In this document: positions 51,956 to 60,668 of the stretch, in pieces | How positions within the stretch are numbered: the first letter of the stretch is position 1 | Layout of the letters: every line of letters begins with the position of its first letter | Origin: Nitrospiraceae bacterium | Lineage (GTDB): Bacteria > Nitrospirota > Thermodesulfovibrionia > UBA6902 | DNA length: 64,000 nucleotides | Direction of reading: 5' to 3' | NCBI GenBank assembly: GCA_020356065.1 | Contig: CP070632.1 | Location: forward strand, 354,321-418,320 | Made by a program: the position numbers and the translations under genes | Notes under the pieces: model-generated | The model's database searches: none | What the model saw: only the letters and a program-made list of their open reading frames with translations | What the model was told of the DNA's origin: nothing

Positions 51956-53254
51956 CTATTTCTTTCTTAATGCCTCTTTAACCGTCTTGATTGCACAAAA
52001 ATCACCGCACATACTGCACACCTGCGACTCAGTTGGGGGGATCTCAGATCGGTAACTCCTCACTTTTTCAGGGTTAAGTGAAAGCTCTATCTGGCCGTTC
52101 CAGTCAAGTGCCTTTCTTCGTCTGGCCATTTCATTATCAATATCAATGGCCCCCTTCACCCCTTTTGCGATGTCCGCGGCATGGGCAGCAAGCTTTGATG
52201 CTATAACACCCTCTTTCACATCATCTATATTCGGAAGCCTTATATGTTCTGCAGGCGTAACATAACACAGAAAATCAGCCCCGGCAGCACCTCCGACAGC
52301 GCCCCCGATGGCTGCTGAAATATGATCATACCCCATCCCGATATCAGTAACTAAAGGACCCAGAACATAAAAAGGGGCACCTCTGCATATCTCTTTCTGC
52401 ATTTTAATATTCAGCTCCACCTGGTTCAGCGGTACATGTCCGGGACCCTCTATTATCACCTGTATCCCCTCCTTTAGTGCCCTGTTACGAAGCTCACCAA
52501 GCGTAATAAGCTCATCTATCTGTGTCCTGTCCGTTGCGTCTGACAGACAGCCCGGACGGGCGCCGTCGCCAAGACTCAAAGTGAGATCGTACTTTCCGGA
52601 TATTTCAAGCAGTCTGTCATAATGTTCATATAGGGGATTTTCCCTGTCATTGTATATCATCCATTCCACGAGAAAGGCCCCGCCCCTGCTCACGATATCA
52701 AGGATCCTGCCGTCTTCCCGCAACGTCTCTATCGTTTTTCTGGTTAATCCGCAATGGACCGTGATAAAATCCACTCCCTCTTCAGCATGGCTTTCAATCG
52801 CTCCGAAGAGGTCATCAACGCTCATCTTTGCGATTGAACCCTTGTCCTCTGCTGCCTTGGCAACAGCCTCATAAATAGGTACCGTACCGACCGATACTGT
52901 AGATTTTCTCATGAGAAGCTTTCTTATGTCTTTTATCGGACCGCCTGTTGAGAGGTCCATAACAGCATCTGCACCATATTTGATTAGAACGTCCAGTTTT
53001 TCCATCTCTTCATCCAGAGATATCCTGTCCCGGGAAGTTCCGATGTTGGCGTTGATTTTTGTCCTCAGGCCTTTTCCAATTCCCAGCGGTTTTATGTCAT
53101 GAGATGCATTTCTTGATATGACGGTCAATCCTTCTGCAATATCCTGGGACAACTGCTCAGCAGACACTCGCTCTTCACGTGCAACCTCCTTTACTTCTTC
53201 AGTAATAATACCTTCTCTGGCAAGTTCAATCCTGGTTTTGTTTAACCTAGCCAT
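51956..53254 (-). CDS. thiC: Phosphomethylpyrimidine synthase
   Basis: 432 aa radical SAM enzyme that makes HMP-P from AIR. INANIGTSRD near residue 67, STGGPIKDIR, GDGARPGCLSDATDRTQI and the C-terminal cluster motif CSMCGDFCA. Last gene of the thiamin operon, 1 bp after thiE. The length fits the shorter bacterial forms without the long N-terminal extension of E. coli ThiC. Confidence 0.97.
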   Translation of the reverse strand: MARLNKTRIELAREGIITEEVKEVAREERVSAEQLSQDIAEGLTVISRNASHDIKPLGIGKGLRTKINANIGTSRDRISLDEEMEKLDVLIKYGADAVMDLSTGGPIKDIRKLLMRKSTVSVGTVPIYEAVAKAAEDKGSIAKMSVDDLFGAIESHAEEGVDFITVHCGLTRKTIETLREDGRILDIVSRGGAFLVEWMIYNDRENPLYEHYDRLLEISGKYDLTLSLGDGARPGCLSDATDRTQIDELITLGELRNRALKEGIQVIIEGPGHVPLNQVELNIKMQKEICRGAPFYVLGPLVTDIGMGYDHISAAIGGAVGGAAGADFLCYVTPAEHIRLPNIDDVKEGVIASKLAAHAADIAKGVKGAIDIDNEMARRRKALDWNGQIELSLNPEKVRSYRSEIPPTESQVCSMCGDFCAIKTVKEALRKK

Positions 53255-53255
53255 G

Positions 53256-53891
53256 TTAAGCTCCTGTTATATTTATTAGTTCCTGTGACGTTCCTTTTAT
53301 ATCATCAGACAGCAGAATCTCACGGATCATTGCAACTCCATGAACACCTGACTCCCTTACATCCCTGATCCTGTTTCTTTTTATTCCTCCTATGGCAAAT
53401 ACAGGAATGGTTATATTCCTGCATACTTTCTTCAACGCCTCAGTTCCCACAGGTAAGCCATACCGCATCTTGGAAGGCGTTTTAAATACAGGGCCAAACG
53501 TTATGAAGTCAGCCCCTCCTTTTTCTGCATCTCCTGCCTCCTTAAGGGAGTGGGTTGAAACGCATATTAAAAGTCTTTTTTTCACCGTATCCCTTACGCT
53601 GGCGACAGGGATGCTGTTTTGTGTCAGATGCACTCCGTCAGCCCCAACTGCAAGCGCAATATCAAACCTGTCATTGATAAACAGCTTTACCTTATGTGCA
53701 CTGGTCAATTTTCTCATTTTATACGCCAGCGCTAAAAGCGGTCTTGTGCTGAGATCCTTTTCTCTGAGTTGAACCGCCCTGATCCCTCCCATTAAAGCCT
53801 TTCTCACAGCAGTAATGAGTGATGAGTTATGAGTAATAAGCTTTCTATCTGTTATCAGGTACAATTTAAAATCAATAATCTTCCTGCCCAT
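53256..53891 (-). CDS. thiE: Thiamin-phosphate synthase
   Basis: 211 aa TIM-barrel enzyme coupling HMP-PP and thiazole phosphate. YLITDR near the N-terminus, GIRAVQLREKDLSTR, INDRFDIALAVGADGVHLTQ, FGPVFKTPSK and a C-terminal FAIGGI motif. Residues of the segment THNSSLIT, right after YLITDRKLI, are encoded by a simple DNA repeat (53812-53840) and look like an in-frame insertion. The start lies 14 bp after thiG. Confidence 0.93.
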   Translation of the reverse strand: MGRKIIDFKLYLITDRKLITHNSSLITAVRKALMGGIRAVQLREKDLSTRPLLALAYKMRKLTSAHKVKLFINDRFDIALAVGADGVHLTQNSIPVASVRDTVKKRLLICVSTHSLKEAGDAEKGGADFITFGPVFKTPSKMRYGLPVGTEALKKVCRNITIPVFAIGGIKRNRIRDVRESGVHGVAMIREILLSDDIKGTSQELINITGA

Positions 53892-53905
53892 TCCCCTTTA
53901 CCTTT

Positions 53906-54676
53906 TTACAGCATACCCTCTATCGGACTGCTTGCAGTTGCATAGAGCTTCCTGTCGATTCTCCCGGCGGTAAACGCAAGACGGCCCGCTTTTACCGCGT
54001 GGTTCATGGCAGTAGCCATTGCTATCGGATCTTTTGCCCCTGCAATCGCGGTATTCAGCAAAACGGCATCGCATCCCAGTTCCATGGCAACAGCAACATC
54101 AGATGCCGTTCCGACACCCGCATCCACAATTACCGGAACAGTGGCCTGCTCAAGGATGATCTTGATATTATAGGGATTTCTGATTCCCAGCCCTGAGCCG
54201 ATCGGCGCAGCCAGGGGCATTACAGCAGCCGCACCTGCGTCAACAAGACGCTTCGCCATTATGGGATCATCATTGATATAAGGCAGCACTATAAAACCCT
54301 CTTTGGCGAGTATTTCAGTCGCCTGCAGCGTAGCGCATACATCCGGAAACAACGTTTTCTCATCTCCTATGACCTCAAGCTTTATAAGATCTGATATCCC
54401 TGTCTCCCGGGCAATCCGTGAGTACCTCAGTGCATCTTCCACAGTGAAACATCCTGCCGTATTAGGTAAGATCTTATACTTCTGTGGATCTATATAATCG
54501 AGCAGGTTGTCTGACTTATTATCAAATATATTGGTCCTTCTTACCGCAACAGTAACTACATCAGCACCCGAAGCTTCGATTGCCAGCTTTGTCTCTTGAA
54601 AGTCCTTATACTTGCCTGTACCCACCCACAGTCTCGATTTAAACTCGATACCTTTGATAATAAGATTGTCTGTCAT
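53906..54676 (-). CDS. thiG: Thiazole synthase
   Basis: 256 aa TIM barrel. [64 protein letters not shown] and [20 protein letters not shown] are all standard. It joins DXP, dehydroglycine and ThiS-thiocarboxylate sulfur into the thiazole. Downstream of thiS. Confidence 0.97.
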   Translation of the reverse strand: MTDNLIIKGIEFKSRLWVGTGKYKDFQETKLAIEASGADVVTVAVRRTNIFDNKSDNLLDYIDPQKYKILPNTAGCFTVEDALRYSRIARETGISDLIKLEVIGDEKTLFPDVCATLQATEILAKEGFIVLPYINDDPIMAKRLVDAGAAAVMPLAAPIGSGLGIRNPYNIKIILEQATVPVIVDAGVGTASDVAVAMELGCDAVLLNTAIAGAKDPIAMATAMNHAVKAGRLAFTAGRIDRKLYATASSPIEGML

Positions 54677-54769
54677 GATGCTCCCTCTTAATACTGGTTT
54701 TTCGTTACTCGGTACAACTCACTTGATACAGTTTTCTTGTTATTTGAAATTTAAAATTTAAGATTTTCT

Positions 54770-54970
54770 TCACCCGCCTCCTACAAAATTAACTATCTCT
54801 ACTTTATCACCGTCTTTTAAAACACAGGTATGATAATCATTTTTCTTAATGATGCTGAGGTTGACTTCAACAGCAACCCTGGCCGGTGCAATCATGAGAT
54901 ACCCGAGCAGACCTTCAACCGTCAGGTCGTCCTGAATATCAGTTTTTTTGCCATTCAAAGTGAGTGTCAT
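54770..54970 (-). CDS. thiS: Sulfur carrier protein ThiS
   Basis: 66 aa ubiquitin-like protein with the required Gly-Gly C-terminus; here it ends NFVGGG, with three glycines. The tail is adenylated and thiocarboxylated to donate sulfur to ThiG. The ThiF adenylating enzyme is not in the window. A 93-bp AT-rich spacer separates it from thiG. Confidence 0.94.
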   Translation of the reverse strand: MTLTLNGKKTDIQDDLTVEGLLGYLMIAPARVAVEVNLSIIKKNDYHTCVLKDGDKVEIVNFVGGG

Positions 54971-55049
54971 ATTATTTCTCTTCTATAATGAGGCCCTCGG
55001 AAAGTCTTCATTTGGCAATTCCTCAGTTTGTTTGCACATTGCTTTCATA

Positions 55050-56363
55050 TCAGGAATGAATGTCCCTCTTTCCCTGTTCTACAAGCTTCATTTTATCTGT
55101 TAATCCATTGGAACTTTTTGCAATTTCTTCCTTCAAACGTTTTTCCAGATCTTCTTTTACATCCTCAGAACAGCAATCCTCGATATACTCTTTCAGTGAG
55201 AGAAGTGCATTTTCATGACACAGCTTTTTCATGTGTTCGTTCTGTGCAAGTTTTCTGAACTGTTCACCGCTCCTGCCTTCCCTGTAGCAGGCAGTACACA
55301 GGCTGGGAATCATGCCCATTTCAGCAATATTGCGTACAATATCTTCAAGGCTTCGGTTATCCCCGATCTCAAACTGTTCTGTATCGCCTTTTTCAATATA
55401 TCCCCAGGGGCTTGTCCTGGAGCCTGCCGATATCTGTGATGCTCCCATGGAAAGCAGCTCATCTCTCAGACCTGAACGTTCTCTCGTTGAGACAACAACA
55501 CCCACATAAGGCAGGGCCAGCCTGTAAATGGCCACTATTTTTTTTAAATCTTCATCTGATACCCTGTATGTATCAACATTCACTTTTGATCCCTCTGCCG
55601 GCTGCAGTCGGGGAACGGAAAGCGTATGAGGTCCGAATCCGTATTTACTTATTAACCTCCTGCTATGGGCTATTAAGGCTCCAACTTCCCAGCGCCAGTC
55701 ATACAGTCCAAGAAGCACACCCATACCCACATCTTCAAAACCGGCCTCTATGGCCCTGTCCATAACATTCAGTCTTGACGCATAATCTGCTTTTGTACCG
55801 GTTTGATGCAAATATCTGTATGAGGGTATATGATACGTCTCCTGAAAACACTGGTACACGCCTATACCGCTTGCTTTAAGTCTCTTAAATTCATCAACAC
55901 TCATGGGAGCAGTGTTGGCATGCAATATTCTTATATCAGTTCTCTTGTATATGGCTTCGATTATTTTTTCAAGATAATCTATCCCTGTATGCTTTGCATG
56001 CTCACTTGCAACAAGGAGGAGCCGCCTGTACCCCTTGCCGGACAGAAATTCCGCTTCCTGCAAAACCTCATCAACAGTAAGACTCTTTCTCCTGGCATCC
56101 CTGTTGCCGGACCTGAAACCGCAGTAAAGGCAATCATTCATGCATTCATTAGAAATATAAAGAGGAGCAAAGAGCACTACTCTTTTGCCGTAGACTTTTT
56201 CCTTTATCCGGTTTGCAGTGTCGAATACCTCTTCCCAGATTTCTCTGTCATGTAAATAAATTAAAGCTGATACCTCTTTCAGGTTGAGAACATGCAGGTC
56301 AAGAGACTTGGCAAGGATCTCCCTGATAAACTCTTTGTTACTGTCACCATGCATGCTTTTCAT
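55050..56363 (-). CDS. HydG-type radical SAM tyrosine lyase in ThiH position
   Basis: Radical SAM motif CMNDCLYC, then SEHAKHTGIDYLEKIIEAIY, FQETYHIPSYRYLHQTGTK and GPHTLSVPRLQPAEG, all close to HydG/ThiH tyrosine lyases that release dehydroglycine and p-cresol. The C-terminus has CTACYREGRSGEQF and a third Cys exactly 22 residues later (CX2CX22C), the hallmark of HydG's second cluster, absent from ThiH. Yet the gene is first in a TPP-controlled thi operon and no ThiH is present, so it may supply dehydroglycine for the thiazole. The frame is open to 56480, but that part is riboswitch and terminator, so ATG 56363 (or 56354) is the start. Confidence 0.85.
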   Translation of the reverse strand: MKSMHGDSNKEFIREILAKSLDLHVLNLKEVSALIYLHDREIWEEVFDTANRIKEKVYGKRVVLFAPLYISNECMNDCLYCGFRSGNRDARRKSLTVDEVLQEAEFLSGKGYRRLLLVASEHAKHTGIDYLEKIIEAIYKRTDIRILHANTAPMSVDEFKRLKASGIGVYQCFQETYHIPSYRYLHQTGTKADYASRLNVMDRAIEAGFEDVGMGVLLGLYDWRWEVGALIAHSRRLISKYGFGPHTLSVPRLQPAEGSKVNVDTYRVSDEDLKKIVAIYRLALPYVGVVVSTRERSGLRDELLSMGASQISAGSRTSPWGYIEKGDTEQFEIGDNRSLEDIVRNIAEMGMIPSLCTACYREGRSGEQFRKLAQNEHMKKLCHENALLSLKEYIEDCCSEDVKEDLEKRLKEEIAKSSNGLTDKMKLVEQGKRDIHS

Positions 56364-56370
56364 ATTATCC

Positions 56371-56416
56371 AAAAAAAACCGTATTCCCGGAATGGCATTT
56401 GCCAAAGGAAATACGG
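56371..56416 (-). terminator. Riboswitch-controlled intrinsic terminator
   Basis: On the minus strand CCGTATT pairs with AATACGG, extended by an inner GGCAAATGCC-type hairpin, and is followed by eight T residues (56371-56378). It sits between the TPP aptamer and the first operon gene, so ligand binding would be expected to favour its formation and stop transcription. Confidence 0.8.
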
Positions 56417-56424
56417 AATGTTCT

Positions 56425-56595
56425 ATCGTTTCCCTTTCCTTCGCTGGAATTAACCAGTTCAGGTTCAGAGGGTCTCCCACTTCAGAACACAGATTAAAGA
56501 TATCAGAACACAGATTTATTCTTTTATCTAAGGTCTGCGCTCTGGGCTCTGAGTTCTGTCAGTGAAACTCTCAGGCTATGCCTCCCCTAGGGTAG
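56425..56595 (-). promoter_or_regulatory. TPP (THI-box) riboswitch
   Basis: Minus-strand reading gives ACCCTAGGGGAGGC, then GCCTGAGAG (CTGAGA at 56569-56574), and after a long P3 arm ACCCTCTGAACCTGAACTGG and TTAATTCCAGCGAAGG. These are the conserved parts of the thiamin pyrophosphate aptamer. The P3 region between CTGAGA and ACCC is about 95 nt and includes a 14-bp direct repeat (TCAGAACACAGATT on the plus strand at 56482-56495 and 56503-56516). It controls the thi operon through the downstream terminator. Confidence 0.92.
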
Positions 56596-56696
56596 AAATA
56601 AAGTATACATCCCGATTTCATGTGTGTCAAGCTATGCATTATAATTCGCAAACCTATATCTTCTAAAAAAAAGTATATTTAAGTAAAATATTCAAC

Positions 56697-57575
56697 GTGT
56701 ATATTTTTCTAATATTTTTTTTATCGATTCTCTTCTCCCCGGATTATATTGAAGCATCAGGAGCATTTCCTGTTTATTCAGATCATGGATACCTCATAGG
56801 TAAAAACAGATCCTATATCCTGGGCAAAGGTGAAACCCTGATCGAGCTGGCGAGGATGTATGATACAGGATATAACGAAATCGTGGATGCCAATAAAAAT
56901 ATCGATCCATGGGTGCCGGGAAAAGGAACAGCCGTGACAATTCCGACATCCTGGCTTCTCCCGGAATTAATAGATAATGGGATCATCATCAATCTGGCGG
57001 AGTTGAGACTGTATTTTTTCTTCTCTTTGCGGGAAGCCAGGTACATCAAGACGTACCCCATAGGAATTGGACGAGAGGGCTTTAATACTCCGACAGGCGA
57101 TTTCAGTATCACCCTGAAGATGAAGGACCCGATATGGAAAGTACCCGAAACTTCCAGAAGGGAAAATCCGGAGCTTCCTCTCTATGTGCTACCGGGACCG
57201 GACAATCCCCTGGGAGAGTACTGGCTGCAGCTTTCTGTAGATACCTACGGAATCCACGGTACGAACAGGCCTTATGGGATAGGGAGAAGAGTCAGTCAGG
57301 GATGTATAAGGCTTTATCCCGAAGATATAAAGGATTTATACAATTATGTTACTCCGGGAACACCAGTAAAAATTATCAGTGAGCCGGTAAAGGTAGGAAT
57401 ACACAATGATCAGATCTATATCGAGGTCCATGCCTCTGACCTGACTGAGTCAGAGCTTATTAATATGGTGATTAAAAAACTTCACGGGAAGCACCTGTTA
57501 AAAGATATAAACACTGCTTTAATGATTAAATCAATAAAAAGTGCAACAGGGCTTCCCGCTTTAATATCCAATTAA
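56697..57575 (+). CDS. L,D-transpeptidase (ErfK/YbiS/YcfS/YnhG family) with LysM
   Basis: 292 aa exported enzyme. Signal peptide about 1-20, LysM-type murein-binding domain about 40-83 (YILGKGETLIELARMYDTGY), then the YkuD catalytic domain with His187 (YGIHGTN) and nucleophile Cys203 (RVSQGCIRL). It forms 3-3 murein crosslinks or attaches Lpp-like lipoproteins to murein. A candidate substrate, the Ala-rich lipoprotein, is encoded directly downstream in convergent orientation. GTG 56697 is the start. Confidence 0.93.
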   Translation: MYIFLIFFLSILFSPDYIEASGAFPVYSDHGYLIGKNRSYILGKGETLIELARMYDTGYNEIVDANKNIDPWVPGKGTAVTIPTSWLLPELIDNGIIINLAELRLYFFFSLREARYIKTYPIGIGREGFNTPTGDFSITLKMKDPIWKVPETSRRENPELPLYVLPGPDNPLGEYWLQLSVDTYGIHGTNRPYGIGRRVSQGCIRLYPEDIKDLYNYVTPGTPVKIISEPVKVGIHNDQIYIEVHASDLTESELINMVIKKLHGKHLLKDINTALMIKSIKSATGLPALISN

Positions 57576-57881
57576 TTACTTCTGTTGTTTCATTTCAAAT
57601 GCCTTGACCGCCTTTTCAGCTGAGCTTTCTGCACTGTCTGCAGCACGTTCTGCCCTGTTGGCAGCTCTCTCTGCTCTGTCGGCAGCAGCCTCGGAACGGT
57701 CAGCTTCACTTGTTGCCTTGCTTGCAGAAGCAGATGCACTTTCTGCGGATGCCTTTGCATCTTTAGCATTATCCAAGGCACTGTCAAGCAACGCTTTATC
57801 TTCCGGTTCCAATGTATACTTTGTTGTACATCCTGCCAGAGCCAGAATAAGCACCATGAGAAAAATAGACACAATTTTCAT
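57576..57881 (-). CDS. Ala-rich coiled-coil lipoprotein (Lpp-like)
   Basis: 101 aa. A good lipobox LALAGC puts the lipidated cysteine at residue 18. The mature part is almost purely helical, rich in Ala, Ser, Asp and Arg in regular heptads (AERAANRAERAADSAESSAE), and ends FEMKQQK with a Lys near the C-terminus, as in Braun's lipoprotein, whose terminal Lys is linked to murein. Conversion of that analogy into function is inference, supported by the neighbouring L,D-transpeptidase. Confidence 0.85.
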   Translation of the reverse strand: MKIVSIFLMVLILALAGCTTKYTLEPEDKALLDSALDNAKDAKASAESASASASKATSEADRSEAAADRAERAANRAERAADSAESSAEKAVKAFEMKQQK

Positions 57882-58191
57882 GTAATCCCTCCTTTCGCTT
57901 GTTTTTTAATAGATACATAAACATATTCTGTTCCGTTTTGCAAGTATTTTTTAGACTAATGCTGGCTTGTGTTTTTCAGCCCATATTTTTCTTGATTCTT
58001 ATTATTACGGCAGGCATGGAAAAAAGGGTATTCATCGATACAATAGAGATAACTGTCTAGAAAAAACTGCCCGGATGTGAATAAAAGCTGAAAAGATGAA
58101 TATAATAAATCTTATCTCATGTAACGATTTTTTTTAGCCTGTTTATCGTAAGGTAAGAACTATCCGCACCAGACTCGCTGTACATAAAAAT
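57882..58191. other. Intergenic region, nothing recognised
   Basis: 310 bp of AT-rich sequence between the lipoprotein and aconitase genes, presumably holding the lipoprotein promoter. No gene, hairpin terminator or repeat was clear. Confidence 0.5.
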
Positions 58192-60111
58192 TCAGGATTT
58201 GTTTTTCACGTAGTTAAGCAATCCACCCGCAAGAATAATCTCGCGCTGTCTCTGTGTAAGTCTGTGTTCAGATGAAAAGGTTTTGCCCGACGTTTTATCA
58301 ATAAACGTAATAGTGTCTGCATTTTTCACCTCTTCTGCCAATGAAGGAAACTCAACCACTCTTCCCTCTTGAAGAAAGTTATATATCTCAGGCGTGAGCA
58401 TTAAGGGAATGATACCGAAATTAATAAGGTTGTCTTTATGGATACGGGCAAATGACTTTGCAAATACAACCTTTATTCCAAGATACATGGGAGCAAGGGC
58501 TGCATGCTCCCTGCTCGACCCCTGACCGTAATTATTCCCTCCGACAACAATACCGCCATCCGATTCTTTTGCTCTGGAGATAAACTCACTGTCTATTTTT
58601 GAAAATACGTATTCTGAAATAGCCGGAATATTTGACCTGAGCGGAAGAATCTTGGCCCCGGCCGGCATAATATCGTCAGTGGTAATGTTATCTCCAACCT
58701 TTATTATGACGCGGGAAGTGAGAGACTCTTCAAGAGGCGACTTTACTGGGAAGGGTTTGATATTTGGACCCCTTTCAACCATAACCTTTTCAGGTTCTTT
58801 TGACGGAGGAATGATCATGGCATCATCGATTATGTACCTGTCGGGCAGAGGAATCACAATGGGTCCGTTCAACACTTCTGCGGGGTCGGTTATTGCACCT
58901 GTGATCGCAGATACTGATGCGGTCACTGGACTGCACAAATATGACTGGTCATTCGGAGTACCACTTCTTCCGGGGAAGTTCCTGTTAAATGTTCTTAGGG
59001 TCACAGCTCCGGTAGGAGGCGACTGTCCCATCCCGATACAGGGACCGCAGGTGCTCTCAAGTATCCTGGCACCGGCAGATACAAGATCGGCAAGAGCACC
59101 GTTTCCAGATACCATCTGTAATGTCTGGCGTGACCCGGGACTGATCGTAAGGCTTACATCCGGGTGTACTTTTTTCCCTTTGAGAATCTTTGCGGAAACC
59201 ATCAAATCAGCATATGAGGAATTTACACAACTTCCAATGCATACCTGTTTTACGGGTATGCCCTTTACATCCTGTACCGTCCTGATATTATCAGGACTGG
59301 AGGGTGCTGCTACAAGCGGCGCAAGGGTATCAAGGTTGACTTCTCTCTCTTCGTCATAAACGGCATCAGTGTCAGGAACGAGCTCGACCCAATCATCTTC
59401 TCGTCCCTGGGCTTTCAGGAAAGCCCTCGTCTGGTCATCAGACGGAAAGACCGATGAGGTGGCACCCAGCTCAGCACCCATATTGGTAATAGTCGCTCTC
59501 TCAGGAACGGTAAGGTCCTTGAGCGCTTCCCCTGTATATTCAATAATCTTTCCCACTCCTCCTTTGACGCTGAGCTGTCTTAACACATCGAGGATAATGT
59601 CTTTTGCACTCACCCCTTTTTTCAACGATCCTTTCAGGTTCATCTTAACCACTTTTGGCATAACAAGCCAGAATGGTTCTCCGGCCATGGCAAGAGCAAC
59701 ATTCAGTCCTCCGGCACCGATCGCAAGCATACCAAGAGCACCGGCATTTGGTGTATGGCTGTCCGATCCGAGCAGTGTCTGACCGGGTCTTGCAAAACGC
59801 TCAAGATGGACCTGGTGGCATATGCCGTTTCCGGGCCTTGAAAAAAACACACCGTATTTACTCGCAATTGTCTGGAGAAAACGGTGGTCATCAGCATTTT
59901 CAAAACCTGACTGGAGGGTATTATGGTCCACATAACTGACCGAAACCTTTGTTCTGACGTGCGGGATGCCCATCGCTTCAAACTCAAGATAGGCCATTGT
60001 GCCGGTTGCGTCCTGGGTCAAGGTCTGGTCTATTGATACGGCTATCTCGTTTCCGGCTTTCATCTCCCCTTCAGCAAGATGTGACGATATAAGTTTCTGT
60101 GCTACATTCAT
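58192..60111 (-). CDS. acn: Aconitate hydratase
   Basis: 639 aa. [4Fe-4S] ligands Cys295 (CIGSCVNSSYADL), Cys355 and Cys358 (ESTCGPCIGMGQSP), active-site blocks GSDSHTPNAGALGMLAIGAG, NRNFPGRSGTPNDQ and the C-terminal swivel domain with VVGGNNYGQGSSREHAALAP. It interconverts citrate and isocitrate. It is of the shorter aconitase type found in many anaerobes, about 640 aa against about 890 for E. coli AcnA. Confusion with homoaconitase or isopropylmalate isomerase is unlikely because both domains are fused and motifs fit aconitase. Confidence 0.93.
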   Translation of the reverse strand: MNVAQKLISSHLAEGEMKAGNEIAVSIDQTLTQDATGTMAYLEFEAMGIPHVRTKVSVSYVDHNTLQSGFENADDHRFLQTIASKYGVFFSRPGNGICHQVHLERFARPGQTLLGSDSHTPNAGALGMLAIGAGGLNVALAMAGEPFWLVMPKVVKMNLKGSLKKGVSAKDIILDVLRQLSVKGGVGKIIEYTGEALKDLTVPERATITNMGAELGATSSVFPSDDQTRAFLKAQGREDDWVELVPDTDAVYDEEREVNLDTLAPLVAAPSSPDNIRTVQDVKGIPVKQVCIGSCVNSSYADLMVSAKILKGKKVHPDVSLTISPGSRQTLQMVSGNGALADLVSAGARILESTCGPCIGMGQSPPTGAVTLRTFNRNFPGRSGTPNDQSYLCSPVTASVSAITGAITDPAEVLNGPIVIPLPDRYIIDDAMIIPPSKEPEKVMVERGPNIKPFPVKSPLEESLTSRVIIKVGDNITTDDIMPAGAKILPLRSNIPAISEYVFSKIDSEFISRAKESDGGIVVGGNNYGQGSSREHAALAPMYLGIKVVFAKSFARIHKDNLINFGIIPLMLTPEIYNFLQEGRVVEFPSLAEEVKNADTITFIDKTSGKTFSSEHRLTQRQREIILAGGLLNYVKNKS

Positions 60112-60196
60112 ATGTAAAATCCTCCGAATTTATTAACAATCATGAAGAAAATAAGCTGTCACACCATAAACGGTTGTCGAGGCAAGATGTACAGAT

Positions 60197-60661
60197 TTAA
60201 CCATGCTGCTTAAACTGAACCAATTTGTCATTGATCATATCATTGGCCTTCAGCATTATTTCTTTTTCACTCTTATAAGATAACGTTTTTAAAGCCTCTT
60301 CAATGGGAAACCATTTTGCTTCATCAACTTCGTGATCGTGGTCATCAGTGCTTCCGCTGATATACTTTAAAAGATACAGGTGGACCGTCTTATGAATCTT
60401 CAACATATCGCTTTTTAGAAAGTACCAGTATGAAATCTCTCCGATTTTTTCTATGAGTTTACCTGTGAGTCCTGTTTCTTCCCGTACCTCCCGAAGAGCA
60501 GTCTCTGTGGGTTTTTCGCCTCTGTCAATAATTCCCTTGGGCAGACACCATGCATTCTTCCCCCTCACCAGCACAAGCACCACCTCGATGCCCTTTTCCG
60601 ATACCCGTGATATAACTCCGCCTGAAGATATGAGCTTCTTTATTTCAGGTGGTCTGCTCAT
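60197..60661 (-). CDS. Nudix hydrolase
   Basis: 154 aa with a complete Nudix box: Gly43, Glu49, REVREETG at 57-64 (GX5EX7REUXEEXGU). The substrate cannot be told; the sequence around it (CLPKGIIDRGEKP, TVHLYLLKYISG) resembles diadenosine-polyphosphate or (deoxy)nucleotide pyrophosphatases. It is 7 bp downstream of rseP and may share its transcript. Confidence 0.92.
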   Translation of the reverse strand: MSRPPEIKKLISSGGVISRVSEKGIEVVLVLVRGKNAWCLPKGIIDRGEKPTETALREVREETGLTGKLIEKIGEISYWYFLKSDMLKIHKTVHLYLLKYISGSTDDHDHEVDEAKWFPIEEALKTLSYKSEKEIMLKANDMINDKLVQFKQHG

Positions 60662-60668
60662 GTAATAA

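Noticed and set aside
57590-57885. Two alternative frames over the Ala-rich lipoprotein
   Set aside because: The lipobox frame has clear signal and heptad pattern; the others are by-products of Ala/Ser codon repetition.
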